Source: JBPOFY01 sp049889815 (GTDB lineage: Bacteria; Verrucomicrobiota; Verrucomicrobiia; Opitutales; Coraliomargaritaceae). From it: 64,000 nucleotides of DNA. This document shows, piece after piece, positions 1-7,230 of this stretch. Location: NCBI GenBank assembly GCA_049889815.1, contig JBMHCR010000023.1, forward strand, positions 1 to 64,000. The letters are read 5' to 3'. The translations under genes and the position numbers were made by a program. The notes below the pieces were generated by a model. That model saw only the letters and a program-made list of their open reading frames with translations. It did no database searches and had not been told where the DNA came from. The first letter of the stretch is position 1. Every line of letters begins with the position of its first letter.

Positions 1-60
1 GTGGGGCCTATTGTTCGGGCCCGGGGGGGCCTCTTTTTTGTTTAATGGGGGGGGCTGAAT
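1..60. other. GC-rich homopolymer stretch at the window edge, possible terminator
   Basis: The first 60 bases hold runs of seven and eight G and a run of six T. A short stem can be drawn between a GGGCC near base 4 and a GGCCC near base 18, and the T run follows about ten bases later, so this may be the terminator of a gene lying off the left edge. The homopolymers are unlike the rest of the window and could also be a low-quality contig end. No gene is visible before the riboswitch. Confidence 0.3.
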
Positions 61-163
61 TTTTTGCCGCCCCTACAATCAAGAGTAAGACTAGGACATA
101 CAGACGAGAACCCCAAGACCTCAAAACTTGACAGGCCGCTCGAATGTCCACACCGTCGAAGGC

Positions 164-268
164 CTTCCTTAGGGGTGACCGACCACGGTCTGAGATGATT
201 CGACGCAGCGATGCACAGAACGATCCCTTCGAACCTGATCCGGTTGACACCGGCGTAGGGAAAGGAAC
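164..268 (+). promoter_or_regulatory. TPP (THI-box) riboswitch
   Basis: The conserved parts of the thiamin pyrophosphate aptamer are present in order. A closing P1 stem pairs TTCCTT (165-170) with AAGGAA (262-267). GGGGTG follows at 172-177, a short GACC/GGTC stem (177-180 with 187-190) leads to CTGAGA at 190-195, and the second half carries CCCTTCGAACCTGATC at 225-240 and CGGCGTAGGGAA at 251-262. These match the family consensus closely. The element ends about 70 bases before the start codon of the TonB-dependent receptor, which makes that receptor a predicted thiamin-repressed gene. Ligand binding itself is inferred from the consensus. Confidence 0.95.
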
Positions 269-310
269 GGAGTGACCTGTGGTCGCGCCACCTTCTCACC
301 GCCAGAGACC

Positions 311-338
311 GGATCTCAACCACACATGATTGAGATCC
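311..338 (+). promoter_or_regulatory. Start-proximal hairpin, likely riboswitch expression platform
   Basis: A perfect 9-bp inverted repeat, GGATCTCAA (311-319) with TTGAGATCC (330-338), closes a 10-base loop and ends two bases before the ATG at 341. Its 3' arm covers the place where a ribosome would bind (TGAGATCC). There is no T run after it, so control of translation start is more likely than transcription termination. The switch with the TPP aptamer is inferred; I could not model an alternative antisequestor pairing by eye. Confidence 0.6.
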
Positions 339-340
339 AA

Positions 341-2416
341 ATGAAACAAATACTCACGACTCTCGCAGCTGCTACTATTGTCGGCAGCCTGTATGCAGAC
401 GAACCCGCTCCAACTGTTGAGCTCGCCGAGGCAACCATCGTCACCGGCAGCCTCTGGGACTCAGAGCTCCAAAATACCACTGCCAGCGTTACCGTCATCG
501 ACGATGAAACACTCAAAGAAAGCGGCAGCCAGCACTTCGGCGATATCATTAATTCGATTCCGAATGTAACCTGGTCCGGCGGCAGCTCTCGCCCCCGCTA
601 CATCCAAATTCGCGGCATCGGTGAAAACTCGCAATTTGAAGGTGAGACGCCCGACTCGTCCGTGCGCTTCCTCGTCGATGATCTCGACTTCACAGGGATC
701 GGCACCATCGGCAATCTGTTCGATGTGCAACAAGTCGAAGTGCTCCGTGGCCCACAGGCGGGAGCCTTCGGCGTCAACGCTGCCGGCGGTGTGATCAAAC
801 TCGTTAGCAACGATCCAACACCCTACTGGACGGGTCAAATCGAGGGCACCATCGGCGACGATAGCCTCTATGCTGGAGGCGTAGCAGTGGGTGGTCCCTT
901 GCTAGAAAATGATCCAGAGAAACTCACCTTCCGTTTTTCAGCGTACCAACTCTCGCAGGACGGTTTCCGAGATAATAAGTTTCTCGGTAGAGACGACACC
1001 AACGAACGTGACGAGTTCAACACCCGCCTCAAACTACGCTGGGTCGCCAATCAAGACTGGCAGTGGGATGCGACTGCATTTTACGCGAATGCAGACAATG
1101 GCTATGACGAGTGGTCGCTCGACAACACGGGCTTCGACACCATTTCAGATGAGCCAGGCCGCGACGAACAAAAGTCGCTCGCAGGCTCATTGCGCGGCAC
1201 ATGGACTGGTCTCGACTCGGTTCAGGTGACCACCATCACCAGCTTCTCCGACACCGATTCGTTCAACAGCTTCGACGGCGACTGGGCAAACCCAATCGAC
1301 AAGCCTGACACTTATATCGGCTTCGCATTCACCGCGCGTGAGCGCTTCCGCTGGAGCGAAGAGCTACGCTTCGACTCGATCGATCAGGAAGACGCGCTTG
1401 GCTTCATCGACCGCTGGACTGCTGGTTTGTATTTTGAAGACTTCGAAGAAGACACCGAATTCGGTGGCGACTTTGGCGCGTTTGAAAGCACTTACGAAAC
1501 CGACACGTTCAGCATTTTCGGTCAGGGCACACACTTAATCGGTGACGATACACGCATCACGCTCGGACTGCGCGCAGAGCACTTCGACTTGGCAACCGAT
1601 CTCGACTTCCGCCAAAACGTTGACTTCGACGACTGGCTCTTCGGTGGAAAGCTCTCCCTCGAACACAATGTGACTGCAGATCACACAGCATTTGCTTCGG
1701 TCACTCGTGGCTACAAGGCTGGCGGGGCAAACATCTACCCATTCCTCGATTCCGAACTTCCTGAAGAATATGACAGCGAAGATCTGTGGAACTACGAAAT
1801 CGGTCTGCGTAGCAATTGGTTCGATGGTGCGGTTATCTCACAGGTGACTGTTTTCTATTTGGATCGTGACGATGCACAACTGCGTGACTCCGCAGGCACC
1901 GGGCTTGAGTTTACCTACTTCACTACAAACGGCGAAGGGGCGACTGACTTCGGAGCCGAGGCCGACGCTACTTGGTTTATCAATGACAACTGGTCCGTCA
2001 CAGGTGCCATCGGCCTACTCGATACCGACCGCGACAGCTACACCGATCCGGGCGACGACAGTGCCTCTATCGAATCGCGCGAACTTGCGAACGCACCCGA
2101 CTATACGTTCAGCGCACGCATCGACTATGTCGCCGACATCGGTTTCTTCGCCAACTTCGAAGTCACAGGCAGCGACGATTACTACGAGTCCAACAGCCAT
2201 TCGGAAAAGCGCAGATCATTCACCCAATACAACGGAGCAATCGGCTACCGCTACGAAAACTGGACGCTCACCGTCTGGGGCCGAAATCTCTTCGACGAAG
2301 AATATGAGAAACGCGTCTTCTTCTTCGGTAACGAAGGCCCCAACTACATTGCACGACGCTACGAGAATCCCGCGGATCCTCAGCAATTTGGCGTCACGCT
2401 GAACTACGCTTGGTAG
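341..2416 (+). CDS. TonB-dependent outer-membrane receptor, predicted thiamin-related importer
   Basis: A 691-residue outer-membrane receptor that would use proton-motive force, relayed by TonB-ExbB-ExbD, to import a scarce nutrient. Residues 1-20 form a signal peptide ending at a YAD/EP site. The plug domain follows (about 30-170), with the usual VEVLRGPQ and AAGGVI motifs, and then a 22-strand-type barrel ending in Tyr-Ala-Trp, the terminal aromatic expected for barrel assembly. The ATG at 341 is preferred over an in-frame GTG at 272 because it begins the signal peptide and lies just after the riboswitch hairpin. TPP-controlled TonB receptors are known in Bacteroidota, so thiamin or a thiamin precursor is the likely cargo. 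No other thiamin gene is nearby; exbB/exbD lie at 28-29 kb. The ligand is inferred from the riboswitch, not from the protein. Confidence 0.9.
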   Translation: MKQILTTLAAATIVGSLYADEPAPTVELAEATIVTGSLWDSELQNTTASVTVIDDETLKESGSQHFGDIINSIPNVTWSGGSSRPRYIQIRGIGENSQFEGETPDSSVRFLVDDLDFTGIGTIGNLFDVQQVEVLRGPQAGAFGVNAAGGVIKLVSNDPTPYWTGQIEGTIGDDSLYAGGVAVGGPLLENDPEKLTFRFSAYQLSQDGFRDNKFLGRDDTNERDEFNTRLKLRWVANQDWQWDATAFYANADNGYDEWSLDNTGFDTISDEPGRDEQKSLAGSLRGTWTGLDSVQVTTITSFSDTDSFNSFDGDWANPIDKPDTYIGFAFTARERFRWSEELRFDSIDQEDALGFIDRWTAGLYFEDFEEDTEFGGDFGAFESTYETDTFSIFGQGTHLIGDDTRITLGLRAEHFDLATDLDFRQNVDFDDWLFGGKLSLEHNVTADHTAFASVTRGYKAGGANIYPFLDSELPEEYDSEDLWNYEIGLRSNWFDGAVISQVTVFYLDRDDAQLRDSAGTGLEFTYFTTNGEGATDFGAEADATWFINDNWSVTGAIGLLDTDRDSYTDPGDDSASIESRELANAPDYTFSARIDYVADIGFFANFEVTGSDDYYESNSHSEKRRSFTQYNGAIGYRYENWTLTVWGRNLFDEEYEKRVFFFGNEGPNYIARRYENPADPQQFGVTLNYAW

Positions 2417-2440
2417 TCGCTCGCGGCCGATATTCTACAC

Positions 2441-2478
2441 AACAGGCTTCCTCCACGGGGGGGAGCCTGTTTTTTTTG
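2441..2478. terminator. Rho-independent terminator between convergent genes
   Basis: AACAGGCT (2441-2448) pairs with AGCCTGTT (2464-2471) and is followed by seven more T on the + strand. It ends the receptor gene and lies two bases from the stop of the convergent small gene, for which it could also serve. Confidence 0.85.
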
Positions 2479-2480
2479 CT

Positions 2481-2693
2481 CTAGCAACAACCGCAACCGG
2501 TGCCACAGCTACCCGATTCTTCGGCGGAACGACTTCCCACGTATCCAAATCCTCCGGAAATGACACGGCGAACCGGTTCGCCAGTTTCCGGATGCGCTTT
2601 CAACGGCTCGTCCTTCATTGACTGCTGCACTTCAAATTGAACGGGCTTCTCCTCTTTTTTGCTCGGGATGATTTCGTAAACATAGGTTGGCAT
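2481..2693 (-). CDS. FmdB-like small regulatory protein with degenerate zinc ribbon
   Basis: A 70-residue protein that follows the FmdB/CxxC-CxxC zinc-ribbon layout: it opens MPTYVYE, continues with a segment that aligns to the usual MSDEPL and GEPVRR parts, and has a glycine- and cysteine-rich tail (GSCGTGCGCC). The two CxxC knuckles that bind zinc in the family are absent: the first is replaced by IIPSKK and the second by HPETG. Five cysteines remain, all in the last eight residues or so. It may therefore not bind zinc in the ordinary way. FmdB proteins are poorly characterised; an ancestral role in regulating formamidase genes was proposed for one member. Monocistronic, convergent with the receptor gene. 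Confidence 0.65.
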   Translation of the reverse strand: MPTYVYEIIPSKKEEKPVQFEVQQSMKDEPLKAHPETGEPVRRVISGGFGYVGSRSAEESGSCGTGCGCC

Positions 2694-2740
2694 GAATTTA
2701 AAATGCTGAAATCCTGAAACATTGAAAAGCTAAAATTCAT

Positions 2741-2787
2741 ACTACCTAGCCACTACCCACTAGCCACTAGCCACTAATCACTAATCA
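2741..2787. repeat. Short tandem CCACTA-type intergenic repeat
   Basis: Imperfect tandem copies of a 7-8 base unit, variants of AGCCACTA and ATCACTA, fill the space ahead of uppS. Similar CCACTA/CCCACTA runs occur just before start codons at 5649-5675, 14047-14075 and, on the other strand relative to the gene, at 22630-22645. Origin unknown. Confidence 0.6.
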
Positions 2788-2854
2788 GACTTGCCTCTCT
2801 CTACCCTTGCACCCAAGCCTTGCGGCTGTATTGCTCATCTCTTTGCATCTTACT

Positions 2855-3598
2855 GTGACTTCTGAGAATTCAGCATCCGAAAATACTCCCGAGCACGTTG
2901 CCATCATCATGGACGGCAATGGTCGTTGGGCGAATGAGCGCAACCTGCCGCGTATCGAAGGCCACCGTCGCGGCGCCGATGCCGTCAAGCACACCCTTGC
3001 AGCTGCGCAGAAATTTGGGGTAAAAAACATCACACTGTATGCCTTTAGCGTAGAAAACTGGAATCGCCCAAAGGACGAAGTGGAAGCGCTGATGAATCTG
3101 CTGGATCAATTCCTCAAGCATCAGTTGCCGGAGTTGCTAAAACGTAAGATCCGTCTCCGTGTGCTCGGTCGCTACAAAGAGCTGCCTCGGTCCACCCAAG
3201 AAGCATTGCGCAAAGCAGAAGAAGCGACTGCAAAGTTTACTGAATACACACTCGGCCTAGCCCTAAACTATGGCTCGCGCACCGAAATTGTGGATGCCGT
3301 GAAAGCCGTGGCAAGTGCCTCAGCCAGCGGCAAAGTCGACCTCAGCAATTTTCATTACAACGACCTGCGCCCCTACCTCTACACCGCGGATATGCCCGAC
3401 CCTGACCTCGTCATACGCACCTCCGGTGAGCTCCGCCTGAGTAATTTCCTCATGTTGCAGTGTGCATACTCGGAGATACATATCACCGAGACCCGCTGGC
3501 CCGATTTTGGAGAAGCTGACTTCAAGGCGGCGCTTGACGATTTTGCGGCTCGCGAACGCCGTTTCGGAAAAACCGGTCAACAATTGCAAAAAGCTTAA
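2855..3598 (+). CDS. uppS: Isoprenyl (undecaprenyl) diphosphate synthase
   Basis: This enzyme adds isopentenyl units in cis to farnesyl diphosphate to make the C55 lipid carrier for peptidoglycan and surface polysaccharides; it acts at the cytoplasmic face of the membrane. The diagnostic cis-prenyltransferase motifs are all visible: HVAIIMDGNGRWA near residue 13, AFSVENW, and near the C-terminus RTSGELRLSNF with the trailing RRFG. With the GTG at 2855 as start the protein is 247 residues, the normal family length. A TTG at 2807 would add 16 residues that match nothing in the family. It opens the uppS-cdsA-dxr-rseP order seen in many bacteria, 36 bases before cdsA. Confidence 0.95.
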   Translation: MTSENSASENTPEHVAIIMDGNGRWANERNLPRIEGHRRGADAVKHTLAAAQKFGVKNITLYAFSVENWNRPKDEVEALMNLLDQFLKHQLPELLKRKIRLRVLGRYKELPRSTQEALRKAEEATAKFTEYTLGLALNYGSRTEIVDAVKAVASASASGKVDLSNFHYNDLRPYLYTADMPDPDLVIRTSGELRLSNFLMLQCAYSEIHITETRWPDFGEADFKAALDDFAARERRFGKTGQQLQKA

Positions 3599-3634
3599 AA
3601 CTACACCCAATCCCTCGACTTTCATACACACTCC

Positions 3635-4477
3635 ATGAAGCAACGTATCATCAGCTTCGCTGTCCTTTGGACCGTGCTCGGTATTTCTCTCACACTCTTT
3701 GGTGTGCATGCCGGCGTCATCCTCGTGACGCTGCTGGCTTTTATAACTCAATTTGAGCTCTACCAACTCTTCGAGAAGATGGGGCTCAAACCGATGAAAC
3801 AACTCGGGCTGGCTTGCGGTGTGGTCATCACCTTCGGCTCCTACTACCTCGGGGGTCTCGATGCAGGTTACGATTTATTCCTACTCTGCTTTCTATTTCT
3901 TACGCTGACCATTATACGCAAGGACCTGCAAGCTGGGCGCTTAAGCAGCTTTATGCCCACACTGTTCGGACTGATCTATGTGCCGTTTCTGATGCATTTC
4001 CTGATCAAGATCGTGAAAATGTCTGAGTTGAGTGCTGGCTTCACGGGCACAGGTATCGGAACTGGGCTTTTTCTGACGGTATGGATCGTTGCAGTCGCTA
4101 AATGTGCAGACGTAGGCGGCTTACTTGTTGGCATGAAGATCGGCAAGACGCCGCTCTCCGTCATCAGCCCCAAAAAGACTTACGAGGGCGCCGTTGGGGG
4201 CATTGTTTTTTCCATCTTGATCGGACTCATTTTACTCGCCGTATTCAACAAATACGCTCCAGAAAACTTCCACTGGTGGCTTTCCGCGCTGATCGCGATC
4301 CCGATTTCCATAGCGTCGATCGCCTCGGATCTTGTTGAGTCTGCCTTCAAGCGCCAAGCAGGCGTCAAAGACTCGGGCAATCTAATCCCTGGTATCGGTG
4401 GTATTTTCGACCTCACAGACAGTCTCATCCTTACGGCACCACTTGGATATCTGCTGTTTAAATACACGCTCTTCTAA
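3635..4477 (+). CDS. cdsA: Phosphatidate cytidylyltransferase (CDP-diglyceride synthase)
   Basis: A 280-residue integral membrane enzyme that makes CDP-diacylglycerol from phosphatidate and CTP, the branch point for all phospholipids. About eight hydrophobic segments can be picked out. The C-terminal family signature is recognisable (SAFKR, VKDSGNLIPG, GG, D) but two normally conserved positions differ: the His of PGHGG is Ile, and the Arg of LDRxD is replaced, giving FDLTDS. The remaining Lys, Asp and terminal Asp are kept, so activity is plausible. The stop codon abuts the ATG of dxr with no spacer, which indicates translational coupling. Function is supported by family and by position between uppS and dxr. 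Confidence 0.9.
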   Translation: MKQRIISFAVLWTVLGISLTLFGVHAGVILVTLLAFITQFELYQLFEKMGLKPMKQLGLACGVVITFGSYYLGGLDAGYDLFLLCFLFLTLTIIRKDLQAGRLSSFMPTLFGLIYVPFLMHFLIKIVKMSELSAGFTGTGIGTGLFLTVWIVAVAKCADVGGLLVGMKIGKTPLSVISPKKTYEGAVGGIVFSILIGLILLAVFNKYAPENFHWWLSALIAIPISIASIASDLVESAFKRQAGVKDSGNLIPGIGGIFDLTDSLILTAPLGYLLFKYTLF

Positions 4478-5641
4478 ATGACTGAGTCACCGAAAAAGAA
4501 GCTCATTCTACTCGGTGCCACTGGATCGATCGGCGGCAGCACGCTTCGCGTTCTACGGGAGCATAAGGATCGCATCGAGCTCGTCGGGGTTGCTGCAAAC
4601 GCCAACCACCCTGCCCTCGCAGAGATCTGCAATGAGTTCCAAGTGCCGCATGCCGTCCTCGGGGATGAGGCTGCATATCAGAACGCGCAAGCCAACAACT
4701 CGTTTCCAAAGAATACTCAACTCGCTTGTGGTGAAGAGGCCCTACTCGAACTCTGTTCCACAGTCGAAGCAGACATCGCCCTGATCGCTGTCGTTGGTGC
4801 CTGTGGTCTCAAGCCGGCACTCGCCGCCATCGAAGCCGGTAAAGACATCGCCCTCGCCAATAAAGAACTCCTCGTACTCGGCGGTGCCTTTGTGATCCAA
4901 GCCGCGAAACGCAAAGCTGTGCGCCTCCTCCCGACCGATAGCGAGCACAACGCAATTTTTCAATGCATCGAAGGACATCCGCCCGAACACCTCGATAAAC
5001 TCATCCTCACCGCATCCGGTGGACAGTTCCGCAACCGTCCCGTTGAAAGTCTAGCTGACGTCACACCCAAGCAAGCGACACAACATCCCAACTGGTTGAT
5101 GGGTCCAAAGATTACGGTCGATTCCGCGACGATGGCGAACAAGGGGCTCGAACTGATCGAGGCGCACTGGCTGTTCGGCCTAGCGCCTAGTCGTCTAGAG
5201 GTGACCATCCATCCGCAGAGCATCGTGCACTCTTTCGCGCAATTTATAGATGGCTCCATCCTCGCGCAACTCTGTCCACCTTCGATGACTTTCGCTATCC
5301 AGCACTGCCTGCTCTACCCGGATCGCGCAGCCAGTGTTGAAAAAACCCTCGATTTCCGCGAAGCCATGCAGCTCGACTTCAAAGCACCCGACATGGCTCG
5401 CTACCCCTGCTTGCAGCTTGCCTATGAAGCGATGAAAACAGGCGGATCGGCCCCCGCGATCTTCAACGCCGCCAACGAAATCGCCGTCGAGCGCTTCCTT
5501 GCAAAAGATATCGGCTATCTTGAGATTCCCAAAGTTATCGAGAACAGTTTGGAAACCATCGACACTTCCGCCGTTTCCGAGCTAGACGCGCTACTCGGTA
5601 TCGACGCAAAAACCAGAAGACTCGCTCGAGATTTTAGATAG
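4478..5641 (+). CDS. dxr: 1-deoxy-D-xylulose 5-phosphate reductoisomerase
   Basis: Second enzyme of the MEP pathway: it rearranges and reduces DXP to 2-C-methylerythritol 4-phosphate with NADPH and a divalent metal. It is cytosolic. The 387-residue protein has the NADPH motif GATGSIGG at 13-20, the metal-binding PTDSEHNAIFQ segment, the TASGGQFR loop and the MANKGLELIEA stretch that carries substrate and metal ligands. Length is normal. It starts directly after the cdsA stop and is followed 40 bases later by rseP. With ispG further down, two of the seven MEP steps are encoded here, so the organism makes isoprenoids by this route. Confidence 0.97.
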   Translation: MTESPKKKLILLGATGSIGGSTLRVLREHKDRIELVGVAANANHPALAEICNEFQVPHAVLGDEAAYQNAQANNSFPKNTQLACGEEALLELCSTVEADIALIAVVGACGLKPALAAIEAGKDIALANKELLVLGGAFVIQAAKRKAVRLLPTDSEHNAIFQCIEGHPPEHLDKLILTASGGQFRNRPVESLADVTPKQATQHPNWLMGPKITVDSATMANKGLELIEAHWLFGLAPSRLEVTIHPQSIVHSFAQFIDGSILAQLCPPSMTFAIQHCLLYPDRAASVEKTLDFREAMQLDFKAPDMARYPCLQLAYEAMKTGGSAPAIFNAANEIAVERFLAKDIGYLEIPKVIENSLETIDTSAVSELDALLGIDAKTRRLARDFR

Positions 5642-5681
5642 GGCCTGCCCACTATCCACTCACTTCTTTTCCACTATTCAA

Positions 5682-7160
5682 ATGCTTCTCAACATTTTTT
5701 ACATCGCAGTCGCCCTCGGCGCTCTAGGGTTCTCCATTTTCATCCACGAACTGGGGCACTTCCTCGCCGCAAAAAAGCGCGGCCTCGTAGCAGATCGTTT
5801 CTCCATTGGCTTCGGCCCCCGACTCTTCGGTTGGAAGTGGATGGGCACGGATTTCCGTCTCTCACTCCTCCCACTTGGCGGTTACGTCTCGCTTCCCCAA
5901 CTCGCTGATATGGGGCGCCTCGAAGACGGTGAAGGTAACGAGGCAGAAGAACTCCCGCCAATCTCTTATGCCGACAAAATGATCGTCGCAGTGATGGGTG
6001 CGGTGTTCAACATCGTTCTGGCCTTTGTCCTTTCACTGATCCTGTGGGGAACTGGTCGCGACGTGGTCGTTTCAACTGAGATCAACTCGGTTCCTGAGCA
6101 GATCCTTAACCATCAAGGTATCACTGTTCCCGGTCCCGCCTACGAAGCAGGTATTCAGATCGGAGATCAGGTCCTCTCCATCGACGGACAAAAAATCAGC
6201 AACTGGGTGGAGCTCAATAATGTGATCATGACCGGCACGAAACGCGAAGATTCTGGTCGCGCTGTGGCCGAGGTCGAGATCTTGAGAGACGGTAAAAGCC
6301 AACTGCTTACAGTCTATCCGGTTCTCATTGATGTCGGTATCGACAGCATCCGTAGCATTGGCGTTGCACCCGGCACCGATCTACTTGTTTTGCAGGTCCA
6401 AGAAAATATGCCTGCTTTTCAAGCTGGCATGCTCCCGGGCGATCAAATCCACGCACTCGATGGACAAGAAGTCACCTCGTCTGCCTTCCTTAGCCTGTAT
6501 CTTGATAAACACGAGACAGGCACTATCGACGTCACGGTGATCCGAGATGGCCAAGAAATCGTCCTACCGATCGAGCCAAAAGTTGCCACCGGTGAAAACA
6601 AGCCACGTTTCGGATTCGCCTATACGTATCAAGCTGCAAAAGAGCGCGTCCACTCGAACCCTGTCGAGCAGATTGTTGCCATGGCGCGCACCATGAAACA
6701 GACGCTCGTCGCGCTCGTAAGCCCAAAATCGGACGTGAGCATTGGTAATATGAGTGGGCCGATCGGCATTGTGCACGGCCTCACAAGTATGGCACGCTAT
6801 GGTTGGATCGACCTGGTTTGGTTCCTTGCGCTGATCAACGTGAATCTTGCTATTTTAAATCTCATGCCAGTTCCAGTGCTTGATGGCGGACACATGGCCT
6901 TCGCGACAGTAGGTAAACTCACTGGTCGCCCGGTTCCACGCAAGATCATGGAGTATTCCTACACCGTTTGTATCGTTATACTTCTATCCTTCATGGTCTA
7001 TGTCAGCTACCGAGACATTCTCAGAGTCGGACTCGACGCCGGTGTGATCGAAGACAAGCCAAATGCCAAACCAGCTGAAGTAGTCCCAGCTGCAAATGAC
7101 AATGTCCTGGTAACCGCACCTTCGACTGTGCTCAGGTCAAGTGAAGACGACGCAGAGTAA
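5682..7160 (+). CDS. rseP: Site-2 intramembrane zinc metalloprotease
   Basis: A 492-residue RseP/S2P-type protease of the inner membrane, which in other bacteria cleaves anti-sigma factors and remnant signal peptides. The first transmembrane helix carries the zinc motif HELGH at 22-26 (His, Glu, His) and a later helix has the LDGGH aspartate near residue 405. Two PDZ domains lie between them (roughly 125-200 and 225-305), recognisable from AGIQIGDQVLSIDG and AGMLPGDQIHALDG. The C-terminal 40 residues are a hydrophilic tail not typical of the family. Its place after uppS-cdsA-dxr is the conserved one, although bamA, the usual next gene, is replaced here by ispG. The substrate is not identifiable from the window. 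Confidence 0.93.
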   Translation: MLLNIFYIAVALGALGFSIFIHELGHFLAAKKRGLVADRFSIGFGPRLFGWKWMGTDFRLSLLPLGGYVSLPQLADMGRLEDGEGNEAEELPPISYADKMIVAVMGAVFNIVLAFVLSLILWGTGRDVVVSTEINSVPEQILNHQGITVPGPAYEAGIQIGDQVLSIDGQKISNWVELNNVIMTGTKREDSGRAVAEVEILRDGKSQLLTVYPVLIDVGIDSIRSIGVAPGTDLLVLQVQENMPAFQAGMLPGDQIHALDGQEVTSSAFLSLYLDKHETGTIDVTVIRDGQEIVLPIEPKVATGENKPRFGFAYTYQAAKERVHSNPVEQIVAMARTMKQTLVALVSPKSDVSIGNMSGPIGIVHGLTSMARYGWIDLVWFLALINVNLAILNLMPVPVLDGGHMAFATVGKLTGRPVPRKIMEYSYTVCIVILLSFMVYVSYRDILRVGLDAGVIEDKPNAKPAEVVPAANDNVLVTAPSTVLRSSEDDAE

Positions 7161-7230
7161 TAAATTTCCATCTTCCTGAACTCTGTGGTCTTCGTGGTTA
7201 CTTAAAGATTCAATTTCTGCATACATAAGC

